Below, piece after piece: positions 33,031 through 43,689 of a DNA stretch of 64,000 bases. Position numbers and translations under genes: made by a program. The stretch spans positions 1,404,562 to 1,468,561 of the forward strand of contig NW_020312968.1 in NCBI RefSeq assembly GCF_003265705.1, read 5' to 3'. This stretch comes from Callorhinus ursinus. Its lineage: Eukaryota; Chordata; Mammalia; Carnivora; Otariidae. Each line of letters opens with the position of its first letter. Position 1 is the first letter of the stretch. The notes below the pieces were generated by a model. It was not told the origin of the DNA, did no database searches, and was given only the letters and a program-made list of their open reading frames with translations.

Positions 33031-33230
33031 CAAGTATGTTCTTCATGTGTATATTTCATTGTCATTACATTTGAGAATTACCCAAGATGTTAATTTTAAT
33101 TCCTCAATATTCTGTTAAGTGACTAAAATAAAATATAAAAGTTTTCCCAACTTTCTTTCTATATTACAAACAATGCTTCATAAAAATCTGAATGTGCCTT
33201 AATAAGCAAACATGAAGAATTTACGCCAGG

Positions 33231-33411
33231 GCAATGGTTCTCATTCTTTAACATGATCAGGATCCCCTGGAGAGCTCCTTAAAATGAAGACTGCTGCATA
33301 ACCTACCCAGATGCAGTAAGTCTGGAGTAACACCTGAAACACTGAATTTTTAACAAGTAACTGGGTGTTGCTGAAGTTGTTGGTCCGGGGACCACTCTGA
33401 GAACCACTCCT
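33231..33411 (+). mobile_element. MER5A-like hAT DNA transposon
   Basis: CAGGGCAATGGTTCTCATTC at one end and GTCCGGGGACCACTCTGAGA plus ACCACTCC at the other are near-inverted copies, with GATCAGGATCCCCTGGAGAG inside: a nearly full-length MER5-type nonautonomous element. Confidence 0.8.
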
Positions 33412-33415
33412 TCAG

Positions 33416-33508
33416 GATATATATGTTCTATATATATGTATATACATACACACATATTCCATATATACAGGATATATATATATATTCTATATATATGTGT
33501 GTGTGTGT

Positions 33509-33550
<42 letters not shown>

Positions 33551-33566
33551 TCCATATATATATGGA
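33416..33566. repeat. Compound (TA)n/(GT)n/(AC)n microsatellite with self-complementary arms
   Basis: TATATA blocks, then GTGTGTGTGTGTGT at about 33497-33510 directly followed by ACACAC to about 33546, then TATATATGG. The GT and AC runs are reverse complements of each other. Open frames through it are Val/Cys, Thr/His and Tyr/Ile repeats only. Confidence 0.95.
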
Positions 33567-33945
33567 AGTATGACTTGCCAGGTATTGTCAAATTTCTACC
33601 GTGGTGGTTATGACAATTCCACTCCTACCTGCAAGGAATTAATTCATGTTTCCCTACAACCTGAGCAATAAATGGTACAGAAAGACTCATTTTTTGCAAA
33701 AGTGAAGGTGTGGAGCTGTATCTCATGGCCTATTATTTTGTATTTCCCACATCAAAAGAGTCACATATATTTTCACAAAAGTATTAGCTATTTGGGGTTC
33801 CTATTGTGTGTGGCCTATTAATTTTTTTCAGTTTTTCTAATGAGATATTAGTAGAAATTCTTTCTATACTCCAGATATTAAATTTTTGCCAGGTGTACAC
33901 AAAAACACTTTGGCTTCTTTTTATCAAAAGACATTTATTTTAATG
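33567..33945. other. Unassigned DNA
   Basis: No gene. Some of the T-rich right half may belong to the old antisense L1 that resumes after the SINE. Confidence 0.4.
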
Positions 33946-33960
33946 TAAATTTGTGTTTTC

Positions 33961-34154
33961 ATTTTTTAAAGATTTTATTTATTTGACAGAGAGAGACACA
34001 GCGAGAGAGGGAACACAAGCAGGGGGAGCGGAAGAGGGAGAAGCAGACTCCCCACCGAGCAGGGAGCCTGATGCTGCACTTGATCCCAGGACCCCGGGAT
34101 CATGAACTGAGCTGACAGCAGACGCTTAACGACTGAGCCACCCAGGTGCCGCAC
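33961..34154 (-). mobile_element. CAN-SINE (SINEC), antisense
   Basis: AAAGATTTTATTTATTTGAC at the left, CAGACTCCCCACCGAGCAGG in the body, GAGCCACCCAGGTGCC at the right. Flanking AAATTTGT sequences (33947 and 34155) suggest a target duplication. Confidence 0.95.
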
Positions 34155-35370
34155 AAATTTGTTTTTTTATAGCTTTTGATTTTTCACCTTAAGAAATCTT
34201 ACCCTGCCCTCATGTCATAAAAACATTCCTCGTAATTTCTTTAAATTTTGCTTTACATATTTTTGGTCTTTAATCCCTCTGGAATTCATTTTTATGTATG
34301 ATGTGAGGTAGGGATCTATTTTAATGAATTCCATGTGAATAGGCAGTTGACTCTGCCCTATTTATTGAGTAGCTGGACTCAAGGATTTGTAATATCTCCC
34401 CCACCATATGTACACATATGTACATGATTCTGTTTGAGCTTTCTATTATATTCCATTGAATATTTTTGTGCCAATACCATACAGTTTTAACTACTAAAGA
34501 TTTATAACAGGTCTTAATTTGTTAGGTTAAATATTCCTTTTTTCTTGTTCAAAAATGTGATGGCTCTTCCCTTTATTCTGTCAAATAAAATTTAAAATCA
34601 GCTTAAATTCTATGAAAAAAATATACAGAATTTTTACAGGTGTTGGACAGAAGTTACAGATAAAGGTCAGCTGCTATCATTATAACATCAGGTCATCCAT
34701 CCAATAACAGGGCACATCTGTCCATTTATTTAGGTCTCCTTTTATGCTCTTTAACAAAGTTTAAAAAGCTTGTCCATAAATGTTTTTGGTATCTTTTTGC
34801 ACATTTGTTCCAGGTCCTTAAAATATTGTGCTATTCGTACTGATATTTTGACTGCATTTTCTAATTGTTCTTTTTGAATAGAAACGCTAGTGAGGTTTGT
34901 ACATGGATATTATATCCAGCAACCTTGCTAAATTCCCTGATTGGTTCAAATAGTTTGATTCATGTGGATTTTTCTAGATAAGCAATATTGTCTGCAAATA
35001 ATACTTTTTTTTTTCCTTTCATTCTCATGCTTTGTGGTCTTATCATGCTAACTAGGATCTCTAGTACTATACTAAAGAGAATTGATGACAGTGGGGATCC
35101 TTGTCTTATTCCTGTCTTTTGAAAATACTGCTTTTGCCATGTCACCATTAAGTATAATATTTTTTATGACCTTTCAAATTACTATTGGCCAGGTTAAGAA
35201 AGTTTGCTAAAAGAGGTTATCATGGGTAAATGGTGAATTTAATTAAATGTATGTCTTGTAGTCATTGTTTGATTATAGGACTTTCCCCCCTTTCAGTTGT
35301 TAATTAGGTAAATTACACTGATTTTAAGAGTTTTTATTTTTATCAGGTATAGGTGAATATATTTTAGAGT
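34155..35370 (-). mobile_element. Old LINE-1 ORF2 3' half (antisense)
   Basis: The plus strand carries antisense ORF2 landmarks in order: GGAATTCATTTTTATGTATG, TTTGTGCCAATACCATACAG, CCAGCAACCTTGCTAAATTC, GTCTGCAAATAATAC, GATGACAGTGGGGATCCTTG. Only one readable block remains (34960-35148). Divergence is clearly greater than in the L1 at 37167. Confidence 0.88.
34960..35148 (-). pseudogene. LINE-1 ORF2 reverse transcriptase fragment (relic)
   Basis: Sixty-two readable codons from the reverse transcriptase domain of L1 ORF2p, the enzyme that copies L1 RNA at the nicked target. It shows the TGIRQGSPLSSILFSIVLE block and the catalytic motif as FADN instead of the usual FADD, so the second catalytic aspartate is lost. 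Real ORF2p is about 1,275 residues; here the frame is broken on both sides. It is a dead fragment inside the old antisense L1. Confidence 0.9.
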
Positions 35371-36400
35371 CAAATGACTATTCACCTGTTGTGAAACACA
35401 GCAGACTCCTTCCCTCACCATGTCCTCATCCACAAAAGCAATGCCTTTTATGTCTCTTAACTGATCCTTTCAGTGCTTGTTTCCATATTTCTAAATAAAA
35501 TGCTTGCACTGTTACTTAATTTTTCAGTTTTCATCTTCTATTCATTTCCACTGCATGACTATCTTTCACTCCCAACTCCTCCTACAGAGATATACTCGTC
35601 CTTCCCTCTACCGTTCTAATAGAGTTAAATACTTATTTTACTTAGGTAAATACTCTGTGTTTACATTATTATAACTATACAAACATTATTCACAGTTCAA
35701 TGTAGTAAGCTATGATTATTTTTCCTTTGTGGACTTTATTTTCTCAGCACATACTATCTTGTTTTTATTTGCTAAGTTTTCTACAAGTTTACAATTAACA
35801 CCAAATTCTTCACCAACTGTCTAAAACTCATTTTAAGATGGTCAGATATATCAGGTATTGTATGAAATTTATCTTCCTGAAAAAGTCTCTCCCAAGTCCG
35901 CTAACCTGCTCCAATGTGGGTGGTTGCCCAGGATGCCTGGTGCACAGCTGTTATCTTAGAATCTCTTTGCCATCACCCCAGATTTCCCCTGTGATAGATG
36001 TCTAATATCTAGAATCCTATGCCTCATTCTTCCACCTATTCCTCTTTTTATGAAATATATCGTCTAGTAGATTCCAGAGAAAGAATGTGTGGGGATAAAA
36101 AAGTATGGCTGAACATGGAATTACGGGAAAGAAATTATTTTTCTTCAGAATGTTGAAACACTACTCCATGGTTTTCCATCGTCTAGTGTTAATGTTGAGA
36201 AATAAGAAGTCATTACGATTTCTGATACTTTGTATGTGACCTTGGGTTTTTTGTTTTTTCTTTCTTGGACCTTGATGATCATCAGTCTGGCTCCAATGAT
36301 CCAAAATTTCACAGTAACAGGTATCAGTGTGGACCTCTTTAACCCATTGTACTTACTGATCGCCTCTGTACTTTGAAACACATGCCTTTCAGTTTGGGAA
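35371..36400. other. Unassigned DNA inside antisense L1-rich region
   Basis: Between antisense ORF2 RT and EN-like sequence. 36120-36420 reads like an ancient dispersed repeat (CCATGGTTTTCCATCGTCTA, TTTGAAACACATGCCTTTCA) but I cannot name it. Confidence 0.4.
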
Positions 36401-36679
36401 TGCTGTTAAATCTTTTTGTTGATAATATTGATCCACACTCCACCCCCCTTTCAGGACCCCTATTATTTGGATGTTGTACTGCTCTTCTATCTTTCTTCCA
36501 TGTATTTTTTAATACTCAACTGCTTTATTATTTATTGTAATAAATTTATACTACAAATTTATCTAATTTTAAGAAAATACTATATATGTCCATTTGATTA
36601 CTTTTTTCTCTCCCTTACTAATTTGTGTGCTTTATCAGTTATAGAGAACAGTATATCAAATCCTTTTCTATGACTTAAT

Positions 36680-37020
36680 ATTTCATCTACCTTCATGAAA
36701 TTCTATCAAATTTTACTTTATATGCTGAGGCTATGATTTTAGGTACTTAGAGAGGATCTGAATTGTTACCATTTCGTGACAATTGTTCCCTTTATCATTA
36801 TGTAATGATTCTCTGCTTAGTAAGCATGATAAATACAGCTACATCAGTTTTTCTAGTCAATATTAGTCTGGCAAATCACTTCCTTTCCTTTAGATGCAAC
36901 CTGTGTCAGTTCTTATATTTTAAGTATTTCTCTTTGAAGCAACATATAGGTAGGTTTGTTCTTTCTCAATCTGAAAGTCTCTAAACGGGAAAAATTCATA
37001 CATTTATATTTCTGTTTCTT
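36680..37020 (-). mobile_element. Old LINE-1 ORF2 endonuclease region (antisense)
   Basis: TTTACTTTATATGCTGAGGC, CCTTTATCATTATGTAATGA, AGTCAATATTAGTCTGGCAA, AAGTATTTCTCTTTGAAGCA follow the reverse complement of the L1 endonuclease domain, as seen in sense at 61412-61742. Its position to the right of the antisense RT part fits one old L1 spanning 34.2-37.0 kb. Confidence 0.6.
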
Positions 37021-37153
37021 TAGATATAATTACTTTGTGTTTTTATTTTATCATACTTTTTTACCTGTTTTGTCCTTCCATGCTTTGTGTTGAGTAATCA
37101 CGTTTTATTTGTCTTTCTTCCTTCCATGATTACTGCTAAGTGTAATTACTATC

Positions 37154-37166
37154 AAGAATGGTCTCA
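37154..37166. repeat. Candidate target-site duplication (left) of inverted L1
   Basis: AAGAATGGTCTCA; matches AAGAATGGCCTCA at 40491-40503 with one mismatch. Begins with an A-rich motif compatible with an L1 endonuclease cut. Confidence 0.6.
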
Positions 37167-39282
37167 GGGACTAACCCTTTATCAGATATGTCATTTGCAA
37201 ATATCTTCTCCTATTCCATAGGTTGCCTTTCAGTTTGACTCTCATTCACTATGCATAAGGTTTTTATTTTGATGTAGTCCCAACAGTGTATTTTTGTTTT
37301 TGTTTCCCTTTCCTCAGGAGACATCTCTAATAGATGTTAGACATTTCAGCCTGAGCTCTCTTCTAGGATTTTTATGGTTTCAGGTCTCATATTTAGGTCT
37401 TTAATTCATTTTAGGTTTATTTTTGTGTATGGTATAAGAAAGTGATCCAGTTTCACTCTTTTGAATGTAATTGGTCAGTTTTTCCAACACGATTGATTGA
37501 AGAGATAGCCTTATTCCCACAGGATATTCTTTCCTGCTTTGTCGAAGATTAATTGATCATATAATTGTTGGTTGATTTCTGAGCTTTCTATTCTGTTCCA
37601 ATGACCTATGTGCCTATTTTTGTGCCAGTACCAAACTGTTTTGATTACCACAGCTTTGTAATATAACTTGAAGTCTAGAATTGTGATACCTCCAGCTTTG
37701 CTCTGCTTTTTTCAAAATTGCTTTGGCTATTCAGGGTCTTTTGTGGTTCCATACAAATTTTAGGTTTATTTATTCTAGTTCTGTGAAAAATGCTGTTGGT
37801 ACTTTGATAGGGACTTCATTAAATCTGTAGATTGCTTTGGGTAGGATAGGCATTTTAACAGTACCTGTTCTTCAATCCATGAGCATGGAATGTCTCCATT
37901 TCTTTGTGTTGTCTTCAATTTCTTTCATCAATGTTTAATAGCTTTCACAGAACAAGACTTTCACCTCTTTGGTTAGGTTTATTCCTAGGTATCTTATTTT
38001 AGGTGAAACTGTAAATGGGATTGTTTCCTTAATTTCTCTTTCCACTGTCTCATTATTTGTGTACAGAAAAGCAACAGATTTCTACACATTGACTTTGTAT
38101 CCCATGAATTTACTGAATTCACCTATCAGTTCCAGTAGTTTTTTGGTGGCCTTTCAGGTTTTTTTTAACGTATAGTATCACATCATCTACAATGTTTTAG
38201 TAAAACATCTGAATGTTTTACTTCTTCCTTACCAATTTGGATGCCTTTTCTTTCTTTTTGTTGTCTGACTGCTGTGGCTAGGACTTCTAGCACTACGTTG
38301 AATAAAAGTGGTGAAGAGTGGATATCGTTATCTTGTTCCTGACCTTAGGGGGCAAGCTTTCAGTTTTTCCCCACTGAGTATGATGTTCACTGTGGTTTTT
38401 CATATATGGCCTTTATTATGTTGAGATATGGTCCCTCTAAACCTACCTACTTTGTTGAGGGCTTTTATCACGAATGGATATTGTCCTCTGTCAAATGCTT
38501 TTTCTGCATCTACTGAAATAATTGTATGGTTTTTATCCTTTCTCTTGTTGATGTGATAGATCATGTTCATTCATTTGCAAATACTGAACCACCCTTACAT
38601 CCCGGGAATAAATGCCACTTGATTGTTGTGACTGATTTTCTTAATGTATTGTTGGATTTGGTTTGCCAGTATTTTGTTGAGGATTTTTGCAACTATGTTC
38701 ATCAGAGATATTGGCCTGGAGTTGTCTTTTTTGTGGTGTCTTTATCTGGTTTTGGTATCAAGGTAATACTGGCCTCGTAGAATGAATTTGAAAGTTTCCC
38801 TTCTATTTTTTGGTATAGTTTGAGAAAAATAGATATTAAGTCTTCTTTAAAGGTTTGAGAGAATTCACCTATGAAGCCATCTGTTCCTGGACTGTTATTT
38901 GTTGGAAGCGTTTTGATTACTGACTCAATCTCCTTGCTGGTAATCATCTATTTAAATTTTCTATTTCTTCCTGCTTCAATTTTGGTAGGATGTATGTTTC
39001 TAGGGATATATCCATTTCTTCTAAGTTGTCTAATTTGTTGGCAAACAGATTTCATAATATTCTCTTACAATTGTTTGTATTTCTGTGGTGTTGGCTACTA
39101 TTTCTCCTCTTTCATTTATGATTTTGTTTATTTGGGTCCTTTTTTTTTTTTTCTTAAAGGAGCCTGGCTAGAGGTTTATTAACTTTGTTGATCTTTTCAA
39201 AGAACCAGCTCCTGGTTTCATGGATCTGTTCTATTGTGTTTTTTAGTTTCTATATCATTTATTTCTGCTCTAACAGTAATTT
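37167..39282 (-). mobile_element. LINE-1 ORF2 segment, inverted 5' part of a twin-primed insertion
   Basis: Antisense carnivore L1 ORF2 from its 3' region (CATATCTGATAAAGGGTTAG on the minus strand, ending at 37171) back to the start of the reverse transcriptase domain (about 39270). On the minus strand the RT active site reads Ile-Val-Asp-Asp near 38182-38190, so both catalytic aspartates are kept, but the frame is interrupted repeatedly. The next L1 base pair after its left boundary is found at the start of the sense segment at 39283, so this and 39283-40402 are one insertion with an internal inversion. Confidence 0.92.
38702..38947 (-). pseudogene. LINE-1 ORF2 fragment, start of reverse transcriptase domain (relic)
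   Basis: Eighty-two readable codons with the L1 hallmark [19 protein letters not shown] and then [18 protein letters not shown]. This is the N-terminal part of the RT domain. In L1 the domain primes cDNA synthesis from the nicked target DNA. The flanking frame is broken by stops, so it is non-functional. Confidence 0.93.
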
Positions 39283-40402
39283 GGTTAGTATCCAAAATAT
39301 ATAAAGGACTTATAAAACTCAATACCCCCCCCAAAAAATAATGGGCAGAAAACATAAACATACATATCTCCAAAGACATCCAGATGGTCAACACATGAAA
39401 AGATGCTCAACATCACTCATCAAGGAAATGCAGATCAAAACTACAATGAGATATCACCTCACACCTGTCAGAATGGTTAAAATCTACAACACAAGAAACA
39501 AGTGTTGGCTAGGATGTGGAGAAAAATGAATCCTCTTGCACTGTTGGTGGAAATGCAAAACAATGCAGCCATGGAGGTTCCTCAAAACATTAAAAACAGA
39601 ACTAAACTACAGTCTAGTAATTGCACAAGTGGGTGTTTACCTACAAAATACAGGGGCACCTGGGTGGATCAGTCAGTTGAGAGGCCGAATGGTGGTTTCA
39701 GCTCAGGTCATGATCTCATGGGTTGTGGGACTGAGCCCCGCACCAGGCTCTGCACTCAGTGGGGAGTCTACTTGAGATTCTCTCCCTCTGCCCCTCCCCC
39801 TTGTGCTCTCTCACCTCTCTCTCTCAAATAAATCTTAAAATAGAATAAAAAATACAAAAACATTAATTTAAAGGGATACATGCATCCCTATATTTTACCA
39901 GCATTATTTACAATAGCCAAGATATAGAAGCACCCCATATCCGTTGAATCATGAATGGGTAAAGAAGATGTGGTATATATATAAAATGGAATATATATTG
40001 AGCCACAAAAAGAATGAAATCTCACCATTTGTAACAACACGGATGGAGCTAGAGAGTATAATGCTAAGCAAAATAAGTCAGTAAGAGAAAGACAAATACT
40101 TATGATTTCACTCATAGGTGGAACTTAAGAACCAAAACAAATGAGCAAAGGAAAAAAAGAGAGAGACAAACTAAGCAACAGATTCTTAACTATAGAGAGT
40201 AAACTGATGGTTACCAAAGGGGAGTTGGTGGGGGGATGGTGAAAATAGGTGATGGAGATTAAGGAGTGCATTTGTCATGATGAGCACTGGGTGATGTATG
40301 CAAGTGTTCAATCACATATGGTACACCTGAAACTAATATAATACTGTATGTTAACTATATTGGAATTTAAATTTTCTTTAAATTGTAAAAAAATTAAAAA
40401 GG
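39283..40402 (+). mobile_element. LINE-1 3' end, sense part of the twin-primed insertion
   Basis: Starts GGTTAGTATCCAAAATATAT, continues with CTCAACATCACTCATCAAGG, CACACCTGTCAGAATGGTTA, GGATGTGGAGAAAAATGAAT (ORF2 end), then the 3' UTR (AATGCTAAGCAAAATAAGTC, GTTACCAAAGGGGAGTTGGT, ACACCTGAAACTAATATAAT) and A-rich sequence at about 40376-40402. A SINE is inserted at 39653-39845. Older and distinct from the L1 3' UTR at 1-410. Confidence 0.93.
39653..39845 (+). mobile_element. CAN-SINE (SINEC) nested in LINE-1
   Basis: GGGGCACCTGGGTGGATCAG head, CAGTGGGGAGTCTACTTGAG body, TCAAATAAATCTTAAAATAG tail. Flanking AAAATAC is a short likely target duplication. It post-dates the L1. Confidence 0.95.
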
Positions 40403-40490
40403 TTAAAAACATAAAATGTTGCTTGGCACATAGCAAGTGCTGAATAAACATGAACTTTTGTAATAATTAAAAAAAAAGAGAGAGAAGAAG
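40403..40490 (+). other. Candidate 3'-transduced segment with second poly(A)
   Basis: After the L1 A-rich end comes about 65 bases of non-L1 sequence (TTGCTTGGCACATAGCAAGT, MIR/L2-tail-like). It carries AATAAA at 40443-40448, then an A-run from 40469, then a GA-rich tail up to the candidate target duplication at 40491. The signal-to-poly(A) spacing of about 20 bases is what a genuine polyadenylation event would give. Confidence 0.5.
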
Positions 40491-40503
40491 AAGAATGGCC
40501 TCA
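40491..40503. repeat. Candidate target-site duplication (right) of inverted L1
   Basis: AAGAATGGCCTCA; see 37154-37166. Confidence 0.6.
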
Positions 40504-40744
40504 AAAAGCAGCCCTTCCAAGAATGGAGTTTGTGTATTGTCTGAGATGAATTCTAATCAAGAAAAAATTTGGTTGCCACTACACAGTGGGAATCTGGGGT
40601 CTATGAAACCCAAGGGCTCTCTGAGGAGCCTTTCAATACTTCAATGTCCAACAGGAAAAGTTAATACCATTGAGCAGTCGGCCCTTTAAAAATGAAGGTT
40701 TACTTAACCCAGTAAAAACAATAAAGTAAAAGACAATAATAAAG

Positions 40745-40870
40745 TATGGGGTGTCTGGGTGGCTCAGCAGTTAAGCTTTTGACTCTCGATCTTAGCTCAG
40801 GTCTTGAACTCAGGGTTGTGAGTTCAAGCCCCATGACGGGCTCCATGCTGGGTGTGGAGCCAATCAAAGA
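40745..40870 (+). mobile_element. Short CAN-SINE (tRNA-head form)
   Basis: GGGTGTCTGGGTGGCTCAGC (A box region) and GGGTTGTGAGTTCAAGCCCC (B box region), ending TGGGTGTGGAGCCAATCAAA. The tail has expanded into the purine repeat that follows. Confidence 0.9.
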
Positions 40871-41000
40871 GAGAAAGGAAAGAAAGGAAAGGAAAGAAAG
40901 GAAGGAAAGGAAGGAAAGGGAAGGGAAGGGAAGGGAAGGGAAGGGGAGGGAAGGGAAGGGAAGGGAGGAAGGGAGGAAGGAAGGAAGGAAGAAAAGTAAG
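40868..41000. repeat. (GGAAA)n/(GGGAA)n expanded purine repeat
   Basis: About 130 bases of GAAAG, GGAAA, GGGAA and GGAA units, purine-only on the plus strand. It follows the SINE tail directly. The minus-strand open frame through it is a run of Ser/Leu/Pro/Phe repeats, not a gene. Confidence 0.97.
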
Positions 41001-41060
41001 TAAATAAATAAGGTAAAAAAAATTTTTTTTTTCTCCAAATCTAGCGTCTTCTCAAATTCA

Positions 41061-41260
41061 CTTTTTTTTTTTTTTGGAGAGAAAGAACAAGCACGAGCGG
41101 GGTGGGGCAGGGGGAGGGAGGACAGAGAGAGAGAGAATCTTAAGCAGGCTCCACACTCAGCAGGGAGCCCAATGTGGGGCTCGATCCCACAACCTTAAGA
41201 TCATGATCTGAGCTGAAATCAAGAGTTGGACGCTTAACCAACTAGCCACCCAGGTGCCCC
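41061..41260 (-). mobile_element. CAN-SINE (SINEC), antisense
   Basis: T-run, CAGGCTCCACACTCAGCAGG, GATCATGATCTGAGCTGAAA, TAGCCACCCAGGTGCCCC. Flanked by CAAATTCA (41053-41060, 41261-41268). Confidence 0.95.
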
Positions 41261-41268
41261 CAAATTCA

Positions 41269-41828
41269 TTTATTAAGAGAACATGGCATATATAATTCTA
41301 TCCTCATGTCTCCCACCTCTATCTCACTCACTGTGTTAAACCCTGGGTATTTTTCTTATAGCCATCTTCTAGTTTACAATTTTCTCTTCAGTTGTATCTA
41401 ATTGGATATTTAATCTCCCAAATGAATTTTAATTTCAAATTTCCCAATGTTTTCATTTCTAGTTCAATTTAATTTTTTTACTCAAATCTGCTTTGGCATC
41501 ATTTTGCTTATTTTTTCTTATAGTTCTTCGTCTTTCTTTTTCTTTGTTAGCCACTTAAAAGATACTAATTATAAAGCTTCACATTATTTAATCTCAAAAT
41601 TTGGCCTGCCAAACTTTCTTTTGTCTGCTCACCCTAACTCATGATGGATTGTTCTTAAGCATTTTTAGGGTAAATTCATCTTAAGTGGAAATACTTGTAG
41701 CCTGGATTATGAAAAAATACTTGCATTCATTCATTCAATACTGGCATTCTAGGGATAAAGCAGCCTAAGGACTACTTTTAGTTAATTTATCAGTATGGTA
41801 GGATGGGGAAGCATAGGTTTAACCAATA
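41269..41828. other. Unassigned AT-rich DNA
   Basis: No gene. Parts resemble ancient dispersed repeats but I cannot name one. Confidence 0.4.
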
Positions 41829-41829
41829 T

Positions 41830-41830
41830 G

Positions 41831-41878
<48 letters not shown>
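41830..41878. repeat. (CA)n microsatellite
   Basis: About 24 uninterrupted CA units, the longest CA run in the window. Confidence 0.98.
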
Positions 41879-41880
<2 letters not shown>

Positions 41881-42885
41881 GGAGTCTAACAGGCTTCTCC
41901 TTTACCATTAAGTGAAATGTACTTTATTTTTGGATGTGGATCAGCCCACCCTACAGCTCCAATTTACACTACATGTTTCAATGGGTGACATTCTTTTACC
42001 AATTGCCAGAGCAAAGCCCACTCATACTCTAGCAGATAAGAATATATAAACAAGTAAGTACAGCATAATAAACTCAATATTACTACAGAAATATCATTTT
42101 CAGATAGTTATTTCATCATGATCAAAGTGCGGGCTAAGACTAGTATATTAGGCAGAAAGAAGAGCAAATTCAAAGGCACATAGGAATGCAAGCCTGAAAT
42201 TCTCTGGAAACAGAAGAGTGTACGACAGTTGGATGACAAAAGATGTGATGTGGATGGGAAGACTTACAGATAAGGGTGGACAGATCAGTAACAGTCATCT
42301 TATGAAAGCCTCCTCTTAGTGAAAGAAATTCTCATTAGAATGTTGTATGTCTTGTTTTTATGTACAAATTTGTTTCATACAGTGCAAATATGAACTGATT
42401 ATATATTAAATACTGCTTTCTGACTGACTAAATCATTTCAAACATGGAGGACATTAATAATTAATAAGCTTTTATAGTAAAAATTACCATTTTCTGGTTT
42501 CATACTTGTTCTTTTTTAGGTTCTTGGGGGAAAGGAGAGAAGCTGAGCAGGATTGTTCTTTTGGCTACTGCCCAAGAAAGGGCCAGAGAGGAGAAACAGG
42601 GCGTGTTGGAGAGGGCTGGACCTAAGCCCAGCCCAGTCAACATGGATACAGAGCACGGGACAAGAGGGAATAAAAACACCTGCTAAGGCATACTGCTAAC
42701 TCTGCTATTCAGAGGACAGAAGAATTGGGAAAGTCCTGTGCTTTCAGGAGTGGACACTAGACATGTATGCATACTGGAGTTGTAAATTCTATGAATTTGA
42801 TACCTTTTCCTAAAGAAAATCCTGAGTTTTATATATGGTAGGCATAACAGAAATAGAATAAATAAGATTCTGTGACTATGTGAAC
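41879..42885. other. Unassigned DNA
   Basis: No recognised gene or repeat. Confidence 0.45.
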
Positions 42886-42887
42886 CA

Positions 42888-43045
42888 ATGTTTTCTAAAT
42901 CTGGCTGTACTATCAAAATCATCTATGGACAGTTGGAAAAACCGGAAATGCCTGCAGCCCACCCTACACAGAATTCCCTCTTGCCATTTTTAAGTTACTC
43001 AGGTGATTCTTGTGTAGCTAACCCAGCATGAGTCAGCACACCAGC
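42888..43045. mobile_element. MER5-like hAT DNA transposon remnant
   Basis: CAATGTTTTCTAAATCTGGC, ATCAAAATCATCTATGGACA, TTGGAAAAACCGGAAATGCC, and the inverted right side TTTTTAAGTTACTCAGGTGA plus TTCTTGTG. Confidence 0.6.
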
Positions 43046-43689
43046 ACTTGGAAAAGGCAGATAAAATATTCCTTGATCATAATTTGTATCTAGCCTATCA
43101 GTTCACTTTATCTTAAAATGATGTACATTGTTTTAAAATTAACTTAGAATTAATTCTTAGAATTATTCTTCTAGGGATTAAAAATGTTTACTTCATATTT
43201 TCTCAAAATTTTATTTCATTTTTTAATTGTAAAATTTTACATGATAAAGAGAATTAAAAATCAATAGAGGAAAGGCTATTACTCAATAATACTTGATAAT
43301 TAGCCATCTGAGAAAAAAGTCGTTAGGCCTTTTCCTTATACCTTATGCCAAAATAAATTCCAGAATAATCAACATTGCAAATAAATAAAATTAAATAAAA
43401 ACATATTAAATATTTTTTAATCTCAGAATTGGAAGAGATCTTTTTAAGTCAGATACAAAACCGAGAAGACCATAAAAAATAATACTGATAAATTAGGAAA
43501 TATAAAACAGAACATTTCTACATGGTGGGCAAAAAGAAATTTTTTAAATGGAAAAGGGATGTGTTTAATATTCTAAAAATTCCTAAAATCAATAAGATAA
43601 AGATACCTCAATAGAAAAATAGGGAAAATGTGACCAACAGTTCCCACAAAAAAGGAAATAAAAATGTCCATTAAAAGTATGAGATGCTA

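Noticed and set aside
33303..33671. Cys/Val and Thr/His repeat frames
   Set aside because: Pure translation of the TA/GT/AC microsatellite.
40700..41038. 112-codon minus-strand frame with Ser/Leu/Pro repeats
   Set aside because: A translation of the (GGAAA)n tract and the adjacent SINE.
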